Source: Paenibacillus sp. FSL H7-0737
GTDB taxonomy: Bacteria > Bacillota > Bacilli > Paenibacillales > Paenibacillaceae
DNA: 64,000 nt
Assembly (NCBI RefSeq): GCF_000758545.1
Contig: NZ_CP009279.1
Coordinates: 1,364,001-1,428,000, forward strand
Direction of reading: 5' to 3'
The position numbers and the translations under genes are program-made. Positions 44,478-53,075 of this stretch are shown piece after piece. Within the stretch, counting starts at the first letter, position 1, and each line of letters begins with the position of its first letter. The notes under the pieces were generated by a model that did not search any database, was not told the origin of the DNA, and saw nothing but the letters and a program-made list of their open reading frames with translations.

Positions 44478-45278
44478 ATGCTTACCTTCGATCAAGTTCA
44501 TTTTTATTATAAAAAGGGTCAGCCTGTCCTAGAGGATATCAACTTTACAATAGAAGCGGGGGAGTTTGTGGCGATTGTTGGCGCGAATGGCTCTGGCAAA
44601 TCCACCATTGCAAAGCTCATGGACGGACTGCTGCTGCCGCGAAAAGGGGCTGTACAGTTTAAGGGCCTAGACACCACAAAGCCAGCTGATCTTGCAGATA
44701 TTCATCAGCAAATTGGCTTTGTTTTTCAGAATCCAGAGGATCAATTTATCACCACAACCGTTATGGATGAGGTGCTTTTTGGTTTGGAGAACGTTCGTGT
44801 GCCAAGGGAGGAAATGCGCAGTCGATTGGAGCATGCCTTGCAGGCTGTTCATATGGAGGATTACCTGGACGCTATGCCACATCAGCTCTCTGGAGGTCAG
44901 AAGCAACGTGTCGCTATTGCGGCTATATTGGCGATGCGCCCGCAAGTCATTATTTTTGACGAAGCCACCTCTATGCTTGATCCTCAGGGAAGGCAGCAGG
45001 TGCTTGCCATTATGCAAGAGCTGCATCGTCAAGGTCTGACCATTATTCAGATCACTCACCATATGGAGGAAGTGCTTTCAGCAGAACGATTATTACTCCT
45101 GCATCAAGGGCGACTTGAGTATGATGGTGCTCCACTGGCTTTTTTTGAAACGATGCCTGTTGCGGACTATCAATTACAACTGCCTTTTGCCGTGCGTGTA
45201 CATGCATTGCTCCATTCAGAAGTGCCGCCAACAGCCGATTGGAAGGGGATAATTCGATCACAATGGTCTACAAATTAG
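44478..45278 (+). CDS. ecfA1: ECF transporter ATPase, EcfA1-type
   Basis: 266 residues. Walker A VGANGSGKST, Q-loop GFVFQNPEDQFITTTVMDEVLFGLEN (the ECF-typical Q-loop), signature LSGGQKQR, Walker B VIIFDEATSMLDP and ITHHMEEV are intact. With EcfA2 and EcfT it powers vitamin or metal uptake through an S component that is not present in this window. It follows the reductase gene without a gap. Confidence 0.92.
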   Translation: MLTFDQVHFYYKKGQPVLEDINFTIEAGEFVAIVGANGSGKSTIAKLMDGLLLPRKGAVQFKGLDTTKPADLADIHQQIGFVFQNPEDQFITTTVMDEVLFGLENVRVPREEMRSRLEHALQAVHMEDYLDAMPHQLSGGQKQRVAIAAILAMRPQVIIFDEATSMLDPQGRQQVLAIMQELHRQGLTIIQITHHMEEVLSAERLLLLHQGRLEYDGAPLAFFETMPVADYQLQLPFAVRVHALLHSEVPPTADWKGIIRSQWSTN

Positions 45279-46120
45279 ATAATTTAAGTGTAAACTATGC
45301 TGATCATGTGGCTTTGCACAATATAAACTGTACCATTACTGCGGGCAAATGGATTTCGATCATCGGTCCCACAGGTGCAGGAAAGTCTACCTTTGTCAAA
45401 GTGCTGAAGGGTTTGATTCCCACCGTAAAAGGAGACTATTGGATTGATCAGCAGCCTGCTCCCAGAGATGCCAAAGGACAATTAAAGGTGGTCCCGGAGC
45501 TGGGCTTCGTGTTTCAATATCCAGAGCATCAGCTATTCGAAACTACGGTGCAAAAGGAGCTTTCTTTTGCTCTGAATCTGCAGGGTGCTTCACGCCAGCA
45601 AATCACGGCGGTGATTGAAAGGATTTTACCGCAAGTGGGTCTGTCAGAGAGCATTCTCCCGTTAAATCCATTCCAATTAAGCGGTGGAGAAAAGCGCCGT
45701 GTGGCCATTGCCGCCGTGCTGATGACGAATCCGAAGCTGCTAATTTTGGATGAACCGACAGCGGGGCTAGATCCAGCTAGCCAAGTATCTTTGCTGAAGC
45801 TACTGAAGACTTGGCAGCAACAAAATCAGAGCACCATTCTCTTCGTTTCGCATCAGATGGAGGATGTTGCTGAGTACTCGGATGAGGTTTTGGTTTTTCA
45901 TAAAGGTCAGCTAGAAGGACATTTTGACCCCAGAACACTATTTATGGAAAAGGAAGAATTATTGGTGGAGCTGGGCTTGTCCATGCCTGAACCCGTACAG
46001 CTTTTGAAGCTAGTAGAGGAACTATCTGGCCAAAAAATAGAGGTTGCTAGCTGTAAAGAGCAGGATATCTTCGATGCTGTTCAGCCAATTTGGCATTCGA
46101 GGGGGCGTCTACATGGCTGA
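45263..46120 (+). CDS. ecfA2: ECF transporter ATPase, EcfA2-type
   Basis: 285 residues. Walker A IGPTGAGKST, GFVFQYPEHQLFETTVQKEL, LSGGEKRR, LLILDEPTAGLDP and VSHQMEDVAEYSD are the signature set of EcfA2. The start is the ATG at 45263, overlapping ecfA1 by 16 bases; a TTG at 45239 in the same frame is possible. Confidence 0.92.
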   Translation: MVYKLDNLSVNYADHVALHNINCTITAGKWISIIGPTGAGKSTFVKVLKGLIPTVKGDYWIDQQPAPRDAKGQLKVVPELGFVFQYPEHQLFETTVQKELSFALNLQGASRQQITAVIERILPQVGLSESILPLNPFQLSGGEKRRVAIAAVLMTNPKLLILDEPTAGLDPASQVSLLKLLKTWQQQNQSTILFVSHQMEDVAEYSDEVLVFHKGQLEGHFDPRTLFMEKEELLVELGLSMPEPVQLLKLVEELSGQKIEVASCKEQDIFDAVQPIWHSRGRLHG

Positions 46121-46916
46121 TTCCGTAATAGTGGGTCAATATGTGGAGACGCATTCGATTTTCCATCGTTTAGATCCTCGTATAAAGCTTGTTAGTATCG
46201 TGATTCTCATGCTTAGCTTTCTGATGCTTGGAACATGGCTTAGCTATGCAGTTGCAACTGTTTTTGTATTCGGAATTTTGCTGCTCTCGAAGGTTCCTAT
46301 TCATTTCTTCTGGCGGGGGCTGCGGCCGTTATTATTTGTTTTGCTGTTTACCCTTCTGTATAATGCTGTGTTCACCAAAGGAACGATCCTCTGGTCGTGG
46401 TCCTTTATTGAGGTAACTGAAGAGGGACTGCGAACAGGATTACGTTTCGTTTGGCGTATAATATTGCTCATCTTATTAGCCTCAGTATTAACGTTAACGA
46501 CTAAACCGCTAGACTTAGCATATGGTCTTGAAAAGCTACTTGCACCTCTATCCAAAATGGGGGTACCCGTAGAACAATTCTCCTTAATGATAGTGATTGC
46601 GATCCGGTTTATTCCTACCATCAAGGAGGAGCTGGATCGTATTCTGCTCGCACAAAAGGCTAGAGGTTATGACCTTACAGCATTATCACTGCCTAAACGG
46701 ATATTTGCTTATGTCCCGATCATTATTCCTTTGCTCTTCACGACGATTCAACGTGCTGAACAGCTGAGCTATGCGATTGATGCGCGTGCTTATGGAAATG
46801 GTAAAGGAAGAACTTCTTATAGGGTATTGCAATTTCAGAAAATGGATTATCTGGCAGGGGGAATTGCTCTTTTATTTGCTGTGATTCTGCTGTGGTTAAA
46901 GATAGGAAAGGTGTAG
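46113..46916 (+). CDS. ecfT: ECF transporter transmembrane protein EcfT
   Basis: 267 residues with several membrane segments: ETHSIFHRLDPRIKL at the N-terminus, and the two coupling-helix motifs QKARGYDL and DARAYGNGKGRT that contact the ATPases. The start is ATG after GAGGGGGC, overlapping ecfA2 by eight bases. The housekeeping ECF module of Firmicutes normally sits next to rplQ, so this looks like a second, dedicated set. Confidence 0.9.
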   Translation: MADSVIVGQYVETHSIFHRLDPRIKLVSIVILMLSFLMLGTWLSYAVATVFVFGILLLSKVPIHFFWRGLRPLLFVLLFTLLYNAVFTKGTILWSWSFIEVTEEGLRTGLRFVWRIILLILLASVLTLTTKPLDLAYGLEKLLAPLSKMGVPVEQFSLMIVIAIRFIPTIKEELDRILLAQKARGYDLTALSLPKRIFAYVPIIIPLLFTTIQRAEQLSYAIDARAYGNGKGRTSYRVLQFQKMDYLAGGIALLFAVILLWLKIGKV

Positions 46917-47888
46917 ATGAAGATGAAATGGAACACCCGTATTACGGAGTTATTGCACATAGAGTATCCTATTATTCAAGGTGGACTTGCTTATTTAGGT
47001 TATGCAGACCTCGCAGCTGCCGTTTCGAATGCTGGTGGATTGGGTCAGGTTACAGCGATGAGTCTTCCGAGCGCAGAGGCTTTACGTTCAGAAATCGAAC
47101 GGGTCCGTACTATGACCGACAAGCCTTTTGGCGTTAATTTTGCCATCGGTGTGCATGGTATCGGTTATGAAGATCGGGTGCAGGTTGCCATCGATGAGCA
47201 GGTTCCCGTGGTGAGCCTCACCGGTGGGAATCCGGCCCCTATACTGGAAATGCTACAGCACACTGATATTAAAACGCTCGTGCTCGTCTCTTCACGCAGA
47301 CAAGCCCAAAAAGCTGAACAATTAGGCGCTTCTGCGGTTATTGTTGTCGGGCAGGAGGGAGGAGGCCACTTGGGACGTGATGATGTAGGGACTATGGTGC
47401 TCGTTCCTCAAGTAGTTGATGCGGTTGATATTCCTGTGATTGCTTCAGGCGGGATCGGGGATGGGCGTGGATGGATGGCGGCCCATGCACTGGGGGCTGA
47501 GGGAATTGAAATGGGCACACGATTCGTTGCTACGGTTGAATGTATTCATGCGGCTGCTTCTTATAAAAAAGCCCTAGTAGAAAGCTCCGAGTCAGATACA
47601 GTCGTAATCAAACGCTCTATCGGAGCGCCCGCGCGAGTATTGCGTAGTGAGTACATAGATAAGATTCTCGAAATTGAGCGTGTGACTCCGACTTATGAAG
47701 CCTTAAAAGAATATATTAGCGGTGCAGCCAACAAGCGCTGGATTTATGATGATGTCAAAGAAGAGGGCATTGGCTGGGCAGGCCAAGTAACAGGGATGAT
47801 CCATGATATCCCTACAGTCTCGGAACTAGTCGGCAGGATGGTCAAAGACGCAGAGTCGATTCGCGGGATGTGGGGAATGCAGGTGTGA
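46917..47888 (+). CDS. NMO/FabK-like FMN-dependent oxidoreductase (possible enoyl reductase)
   Basis: 323 residues, TIM-barrel flavoprotein: YPIIQGGLAYLGYADLAAAVSNAGGLGQV at the N-terminus, VNFAIG, VVGQEGGGHLGRD and IASGGIGDGRGWMAAHALGAEGIEMGTRFVAT. The family includes nitronate monooxygenase and the enoyl-ACP reductase FabK, which share these motifs. As the last gene of an elongation-type operon, the enoyl reductase role is the more attractive reading (inference). It begins directly at the ecfT stop codon. Confidence 0.82.
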   Translation: MKMKWNTRITELLHIEYPIIQGGLAYLGYADLAAAVSNAGGLGQVTAMSLPSAEALRSEIERVRTMTDKPFGVNFAIGVHGIGYEDRVQVAIDEQVPVVSLTGGNPAPILEMLQHTDIKTLVLVSSRRQAQKAEQLGASAVIVVGQEGGGHLGRDDVGTMVLVPQVVDAVDIPVIASGGIGDGRGWMAAHALGAEGIEMGTRFVATVECIHAAASYKKALVESSESDTVVIKRSIGAPARVLRSEYIDKILEIERVTPTYEALKEYISGAANKRWIYDDVKEEGIGWAGQVTGMIHDIPTVSELVGRMVKDAESIRGMWGMQV

Positions 47889-48048
47889 AGTTGTCAGCAG
47901 AGCAGTTGTATCCAAAAGATGAATTAATGAACTGAAAGATAGGTATTAGATTGACGATACTTTTTTTAGCTAACGGGCAGGTTTGCTCAATCATCGGGCA
48001 TTATCGGACTATATTTATGGGGAGCGATGGTGCGGCTAATCCGAGGCG

Positions 48049-48828
48049 TTATGCAAAAGAAGATAATAGTTGGTTGAATCTATCACGCTCCTCCAAAAAA
48101 GGGCAATGGCTGCTGTATTGGAATGGAACTAATTGCGAATTTTTAATCAGCTTATTTGTTTCCTGAGCTTGGGTAAACGGAACGACTTTATCATGAATTC
48201 CATGGATAATTAATGTGGGCACATCGATCTGTCCAAGATCGTTGTAAACATTCTCATCTCTTAGCGTGACCATAATGGCGGAGGTCGACCAATTCGCAGC
48301 TTGTAAACCCATTAGAAAGAACCATTCGGATTTCGCTTCAGAAATGTACTGAAAGAAAAAGCTCTCCGTTTGGTTTTGCAGCATTTTTGGACGGTCATTG
48401 TTTGTCTCTTCGATGATTTTATTCGTAAATTCTTTTGGAACGCTTGATGGAGACGCAGCGTCGATCAGGACGAGTTTAGATACCCCGTACCCTTTATAAC
48501 GAGCCATATAACGAATTGAGATCGCTCCTCCGGTAGAGTGTCCTGCCAGTGTTATGTTTTTTAGCTGTAACGCTTCGATGACCATACGAAGATCATCTGC
48601 TAATCTATCGAAACCGTAACCATCGAATGGTTTATCCGAATTTCCGTATCCTCTCCAGTCCACTCCGATACAACGATATCCGAGCTTAGGAAGGAAATTG
48701 AACTGATATTCGAACTGGTTATGGTTTAGCGGCCATCCATGAATAAAAAGTATCGTTTTATTTCCCTTCGGATTGATGTCCTCTATAAATACTTTTACGC
48801 CCGGTTCTACAGTAACGAAGTATCCCAA
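48049..48828 (-). CDS. Alpha/beta hydrolase (chloroperoxidase/esterase-like)
   Basis: 259 residues. Oxyanion region FIHGWPLNHNQFEYQFN, nucleophile elbow LAGHSTGG, acid loop HGIHDKVVPF and late histidine in SSHCPFLEE complete the triad. It resembles bacterial alpha/beta hydrolases annotated as chloroperoxidase-like esterases. The start is TTG at 48828, which has GAGG 8 bases upstream and gives the family-typical LGYFVTVEPGVKV; a TTG 19 codons further upstream lacks a site. The gene is opposite to the preceding operon. Confidence 0.85.
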   Translation of the reverse strand: MGYFVTVEPGVKVFIEDINPKGNKTILFIHGWPLNHNQFEYQFNFLPKLGYRCIGVDWRGYGNSDKPFDGYGFDRLADDLRMVIEALQLKNITLAGHSTGGAISIRYMARYKGYGVSKLVLIDAASPSSVPKEFTNKIIEETNNDRPKMLQNQTESFFFQYISEAKSEWFFLMGLQAANWSTSAIMVTLRDENVYNDLGQIDVPTLIIHGIHDKVVPFTQAQETNKLIKNSQLVPFQYSSHCPFLEERDRFNQLLSSFA

Positions 48829-49129
48829 GTGTATCGCCTCATTTTTTTTAATGTATTTCCCCGTTAAGATATTCGCCCTAGGCAAGGTTAATGCCTAATT
48901 TCGGCGTCAAATTGGGTTTAGATAGTACGTAGAGATTTCTGAGGAATAGCTTGAGTGAAACAATTTCTTCTGATCATTGAGCTCACGGGGTACGTTAGTG
49001 GAATAGCGGTTGCTTTGGCAGCCGTTTTTTTATTTGTTCAACTAACGGGCAGATTAGTTTAGCAACCTATACTCAGGAATATATGCGCTAATATTGATAT
49101 AGCAATAACCAAAAAACGGAGGCAAAGTC

Positions 49130-49285
49130 ATGAGTGAGATTGCTAAAACATAAAAGGTTTTACTGTATCTGATTGGTATCTCGCTTATAAAACAAGAATT
49201 TGCAAGGTTGAAAGGGATTATGGATTTGAAAAGGTCTGAACAAGTCGAGTATGGTGCGGGAAAAAGAGAAAGCCCATCACAGTAA
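49130..49285 (+). pseudogene. Possible remnant of a small gene with an in-frame stop
   Basis: An ATG with an excellent site (CGGAGGCAAAGTC) opens a frame that stops after seven codons (TAA at 49151-49153). The same frame then continues for 43 more codons, KVLLYLIGISLIKQEFARLK onward, to a second stop. This could be a decayed gene, or a short leader followed by chance. I do not recognise the peptide. The surrounding gap 48829-49369 also holds a GCGGTTGC/GCAGCCG hairpin with seven T residues (about 49004-49031). Confidence 0.3.
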
Positions 49286-49324
49286 GTTGAAAGTGATTCT
49301 TTTCCAACTTATTAGGGATGGGCT
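49271..49324 (-). terminator. Terminator of the Xaa-Pro peptidase gene
   Basis: AGCCCATC / GATGGGCT outer stem with inner TAAGTTG / CAACTTA. On the minus strand a T-rich stretch follows. Confidence 0.65.
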
Positions 49325-49369
49325 ATCTTTGATTCTAATATTTTTCGGATACTCTTGATATTTTCTTTT

Positions 49370-50464
49370 CTACAAATGAAGAATAGTCAGTTCCTTAGGG
49401 AAGCTTGTTAAGGTTTCCGCACCTTCAGCTGTAATAATCAGATCATCTTCGATACGCACACCCGCTAGTCCCGGTACATAAATCCCTGGCTCGACGGTGA
49501 ACACATTGCCGATCTCAATAATGTCATTGTTCTGTCCATGGAGTGATGGATATTCATGCACATCCATACCGAGTCCGTGTCCGACACGGTGCAAGAAATA
49601 TTCTCCGAATCCGGCTTCCTCAATCACATCACGCGCAGCTTTGTCGACAGAACCGAAGGGAGCTCCAGGATTGGAAGCAGCGATCCCAGCTTCGTTGGCA
49701 GCCAGCACGGTGTTATAGATCGTGATTAGCTTGTCGTCCACGGATTCAATAGCAAAGGTACGTGTAATATCAGAAGCATAACCATCAGCATACACCCCAA
49801 TATCAAACATCAGGAAGTCGCCTGGCTGAATGACCCGGTTGCCTGGAACACCGTGAGGCAGAGCAGTTTTCGGACCAGAAAGCACCATAGTGTCGAAGGA
49901 AGGGCCGGAAGCGCCAACCTTTTTCATTAGATATTCCAGTTCCGCTACTAAATCGTTTTCTGTAACGCCTGTTTTTACATGGGTAAGCACGCGGCGCAAA
50001 GCTTCCTCAACTAGCTCAGCGGCATGTTTCATGCGCTTAACTTCATCTGGGGTCTTTTTGGAGCGCATGCTGCGCAGCAATGGACCTATATCACTAAAAC
50101 GTTCTGCTGGAACGGCTGCGGTTAGATGCTCAAAACGGGCTACTGAGAAATGTTCCTTCTCTATACCAAGAGTACCTAGCTTACTGCTGCCGAAACAATC
50201 TTTAAGCAGGTTATAGGGATTATCGGTGTCATTATGAGTTAGGATTTTGGTGACCGAAGAAGCTGCTTGAGCCGCTTCTGCATCCAGTGCGGGTAGAATG
50301 AGCATTGGCTCTTCTCCGCGTATCAACAGCAGACCGAGAAAACGTTCATGCGGATCGCTGGCGAATCCGGTTAAATAGTAGACATGTTTGGGATCTGTTA
50401 CGAGCAGGGCATCAAGGCCTTCGCCCGCCATTTGCTGCTCTAGGCTTGTCAGAGCATTATTCAT
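49370..50464 (-). CDS. Xaa-Pro aminopeptidase (M24 family)
   Basis: 364 residues: an N-terminal creatinase-like domain (about 1-130) and a C-terminal pita-bread metallopeptidase domain. Metal ligands are readable as the two aspartates of FDIGVYADGYASDITRTF, His in VGHGLGMDVHEYP, and glutamates in FTVEPGIYVPG and VRIEDDLII. It cleaves N-terminal residues before proline. AAAGGGG lies upstream of the ATG. The gene is monocistronic. Confidence 0.92.
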   Translation of the reverse strand: MNNALTSLEQQMAGEGLDALLVTDPKHVYYLTGFASDPHERFLGLLLIRGEEPMLILPALDAEAAQAASSVTKILTHNDTDNPYNLLKDCFGSSKLGTLGIEKEHFSVARFEHLTAAVPAERFSDIGPLLRSMRSKKTPDEVKRMKHAAELVEEALRRVLTHVKTGVTENDLVAELEYLMKKVGASGPSFDTMVLSGPKTALPHGVPGNRVIQPGDFLMFDIGVYADGYASDITRTFAIESVDDKLITIYNTVLAANEAGIAASNPGAPFGSVDKAARDVIEEAGFGEYFLHRVGHGLGMDVHEYPSLHGQNNDIIEIGNVFTVEPGIYVPGLAGVRIEDDLIITAEGAETLTSFPKELTILHL

Positions 50465-50654
50465 AGTTGGTGTTCCCCTTTCAACTTCACGATTAGAACT
50501 GCAATATTCCTATTATAGATCAAAAATAGACTAGACGCACGAGACGGACTACATCTATCGTTGGCTAATCATAACATGCCTATTCGCAAGCTTTCCGTAA
50601 AGAAGGATGCATATTTGATCACCTATACTTTTAAAACCTGACAAGAAGCTTTTC

Positions 50655-50682
50655 TTGAGCCTACTAGTTGGTGTAACATAAT
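50655..50682 (+). promoter_or_regulatory. Putative promoter of the SDR/acetyltransferase pair
   Basis: TTGAGC, a 16-base spacer and CATAAT, about 75 bases before the SDR start. The rest of 50465-50756 shows nothing else. Confidence 0.35.
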
Positions 50683-50756
50683 CTTAAATATACTTCTCGT
50701 AAGGTTAGGCGGAAGCTTATTGGGGTACGGTTGTTGAGAGAGGAGTGATTCTTGGG

Positions 50757-51641
50757 ATGAGAGGTAAAATTGCACTTGTAACTGGAGCAAATTCTGGTAT
50801 GGGGCTAGCGACGACAGTTGAACTGGCTCGCAAGGGAGCCAAAGTAATTATGGTATGCCGTAATCGCCAGCGTGGAGAGGAAGCACTGGCTGCCGCCAAG
50901 CAAAAGAGCCACTCCGTGGATATCGAGCTGATGTTGTGTGATCTGGCCTCGCTGGAGAGCATTCGCAGTTTTGCGGAGGAATTCACCCGGAAATATCCGA
51001 TTCTAGATATACTCATCAATAACGCTGGGGTAGTCACGATTAAGCGTCAGCTTACGAAGGACGGCTTTGAGATGGATCTTGGTGTGAACCATTTGGGTCA
51101 TTTTTTGCTCACGAATCTGTTACTGGAGCCTTTAAAAGCAGCAGAGCAAGGCCGTATCGTTGTGGTTGCTTCCGGTGCTTACAAAATAGGTGCACTTCAC
51201 TATGAAGATCCAACTCTCGCACGCCGTTTCAATCCCGCAAAAGCCTATGCTCGATCCAAGTTAGCCAATATACTGTTCACGAAAGAGTTGGCAGCACGCC
51301 TGCAAGGGACAAGAGTAACGGTGAATTGCGTGCATCCAGGAGCAGTGGGCACAAATATAGGTGTTAACCGGGAGACAGGCTTTGGCAAGTCGATCCTTAA
51401 GCTGCTGTCATACTTCTTTTTAACTCCTGAACAAGGGGCCGATACAGCGATCTATTTGGCTACAGAATCGGATTTGCAAGAGGTAACCGGTCAATATTAT
51501 TATCGACGAAAGAACCAGGAGCTGACTCCCAGAGCACAGAATAAACAAGAGGCGCAGCGGCTGTGGCAATGGAGCCAGGAGCAGGTCGGCCTGAGTGAAT
51601 TAACACATTTGGAGGAATCAAGGGATGAATTGGGAGAATAG
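50757..51641 (+). CDS. Short-chain dehydrogenase (retinol dehydrogenase-like SDR)
   Basis: 294 residues. Cofactor site [47 protein letters not shown] and the catalytic [11 protein letters not shown] with Tyr and Lys, a pattern typical of the RDH/WWOX-like group. The substrate is unknown. The ATG follows GAGAGGAG by 11 bases; an upstream GTG overlaps that site. The 3' end overlaps the acetyltransferase gene by 17 bases. Confidence 0.85.
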   Translation: MRGKIALVTGANSGMGLATTVELARKGAKVIMVCRNRQRGEEALAAAKQKSHSVDIELMLCDLASLESIRSFAEEFTRKYPILDILINNAGVVTIKRQLTKDGFEMDLGVNHLGHFLLTNLLLEPLKAAEQGRIVVVASGAYKIGALHYEDPTLARRFNPAKAYARSKLANILFTKELAARLQGTRVTVNCVHPGAVGTNIGVNRETGFGKSILKLLSYFFLTPEQGADTAIYLATESDLQEVTGQYYYRRKNQELTPRAQNKQEAQRLWQWSQEQVGLSELTHLEESRDELGE

Positions 51642-52128
51642 CAGGATTGAAGATGCAAAACCTACAGACTTAGCAGCTATTGTGGAGATTTATAACTCAA
51701 CGATTGCTGGACGGATGGTAACTGCGGATCTGGAACCTATTACTGTTGCTGACAGAGAAAAATGGTTCAATGAGCATAACAGCCACCATCGTCCTTTATG
51801 GGTACTCAGGCAGGGAGATGAGATTGCGGCATGGTTCAGCTTTCAATCCTTCTATGGTCGTCCAGCGTATAATGCAACAGCAGAAATTAGTGTATACGTG
51901 AGTGAAAAGTTCCGTGGTGGTGGAGCCGGTAGAATTCTTTTGAAAGAGGCCATTGAGAAAGCACCTAGTCTCGGCATTAAGAATCTAGTTGGTTTTGTAT
52001 TCGGACATAATGATCCAAGCCTTGGTTTGCTAGAAAAGTTCGGTTTTAAGCAATGGGGATTACTGCCCGGTGTAGCTGAATTGGATGGTATAGAACGTGA
52101 TTTAGTGATTGTTGGACTTAAAATCTAA
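51625..52128 (+). CDS. Phosphinothricin-type GNAT acetyltransferase
   Basis: 167 residues. [21 protein letters not shown] at the start and [22 protein letters not shown] (acetyl-CoA site), then [33 protein letters not shown], match the PAT/Bar-like family, which acetylates phosphinothricin, methionine sulfoximine or related amino compounds. It is coupled to the SDR gene. Confidence 0.85.
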   Translation: MNWENSRIEDAKPTDLAAIVEIYNSTIAGRMVTADLEPITVADREKWFNEHNSHHRPLWVLRQGDEIAAWFSFQSFYGRPAYNATAEISVYVSEKFRGGGAGRILLKEAIEKAPSLGIKNLVGFVFGHNDPSLGLLEKFGFKQWGLLPGVAELDGIERDLVIVGLKI

Positions 52129-52146
52129 CTGCCGCAATTGAAACGC

Positions 52147-52491
52147 TTACATTTTGAGTGTTGAGCTTACGCTATTTGTGTCACAATCAATCCATATTTT
52201 TGACCAACGCTGCAAATCCCGGATAACTGTCTCCAGGGCAAGTCCTTTATCCGTTAAGGAATATTGGATTCGCACAGGTGTCTCAGGGAATACTTCTCGA
52301 AGGACAATCCCTTCCAGTTCCAGCTCTTTAAGTCGTTCGGAGAGCAATCTTCCGCTGATGGGCAAGGCTGCTTCAATCACATTGAAACGTTGCGGTCCTT
52401 GGAGGAGCTGGTAGATAATTAAACCTGTCCAACGCCTGCCGATAATATCCATACTTTTTTGTAGCTGGGGACATAAATCAGTGGACTTCAT
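52147..52491 (-). CDS. HxlR family winged-helix regulator
   Basis: 114 residues. The family pattern is complete: LCPQLQKSMDIIGRRWTGLIIYQLLQGPQRFNVIEAAL, ISGRLLSERLKELELEGIVLREVFPETPVRIQYSLTDKG and L-RDLQRW. The conserved N-terminal Cys is present, as in redox- or aldehyde-sensing members. I chose the ATG 7 bases after AGAGGTG. It is convergent with the acetyltransferase gene (18 bases between). Confidence 0.88.
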   Translation of the reverse strand: MKSTDLCPQLQKSMDIIGRRWTGLIIYQLLQGPQRFNVIEAALPISGRLLSERLKELELEGIVLREVFPETPVRIQYSLTDKGLALETVIRDLQRWSKIWIDCDTNSVSSTLKM

Positions 52492-52582
52492 ATGGCTCAC
52501 CTCTTAGTGAACATTATAAACGAAAAGACCAATAATTTAAACAAATTCCAATTTAATTCATTACTAGAAGGGATGATTGACA

Positions 52583-52843
52583 GTGGCTAAAAAAAAGAAA
52601 ATGCCTACCACTCCGCGTCCTGCTGCGACCGATGCACCAGCTACGCTAAAAGACCTGTTGAGCAGTGATGTTCTTGGAAAGCTGAAGGCGCAATCTGATG
52701 CGTTGAAAGCGGAAGAGAATGACCGCAAGGAAGCTGCTCGTAAAGCGGTTGAAGATCAGCGAAAAGCTGAGCAAAAGCGGCTTGAGAATGATTTTGCACA
52801 TCTGTTGGAGAACAGTAATCAGGATTGGCACAAGTATAAATAA
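52583..52843 (+). CDS. YqkE-like small protein (DUF3886)
   Basis: 86 residues, highly charged, with one long helix (LKAQSDALKAEENDRKEAARKAVEDQRKAEQKRLENDFAHLL) likely to form a coiled coil. The DUF3886 family is found in Bacillales and has no known function. The start is GTG at 52583, with AAGGGA about 10 bases upstream; an upstream TTG is too close to the site. Confidence 0.7.
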   Translation: MAKKKKMPTTPRPAATDAPATLKDLLSSDVLGKLKAQSDALKAEENDRKEAARKAVEDQRKAEQKRLENDFAHLLENSNQDWHKYK

Positions 52844-52876
52844 CTGCTATAGCTAGCGGAAATAGATCATGTGATA

Positions 52877-52906
52877 AAGAGATGCCTATTAGGGTGTCTC
52901 TTTTTT
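52877..52906 (+). terminator. Terminator after the YqkE-like gene
   Basis: AGAGA-TG-CCTATTAGG-GTG-TCTCT stem followed by a T-run. Confidence 0.65.
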
Positions 52907-52955
52907 AATGTTATTTATAAAAATCAATTGTTTTAAATTTTACTATACGAAAGGG

Positions 52956-52984
52956 TTGACCCTCAAAGTGGGCTTAGGTATAAT
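52956..52984 (+). promoter_or_regulatory. Sigma-A promoter of the siderophore transporter operon
   Basis: TTGACC, exactly 17 bases, then a perfect TATAAT (52979-52984). One of the best promoters in the window. Confidence 0.8.
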
Positions 52985-52999
52985 CGAACATAGTGCAAA

Positions 53000-53014
53000 T
53001 GAAAATCATTATCA
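53000..53014. promoter_or_regulatory. Fur box
   Basis: TGAAAATCATTATCA matches the 7-1-7 Fur core TGATAATCATTATCA at 14 of 15 positions. It lies around +10 of the predicted transcript, so iron-loaded Fur should repress the operon. Confidence 0.85.
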
Positions 53015-53075
53015 ATACCGATAATATCATCTATTTCCCAAACTATTTAACTATTAAACAGATAAGGAACAACTC

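Noticed and set aside
47951..48166. 71-codon plus-strand frame after the acyl/ECF operon
   Set aside because: It overlaps the alpha/beta hydrolase gene, lacks a ribosome binding site and has no recognisable motif.
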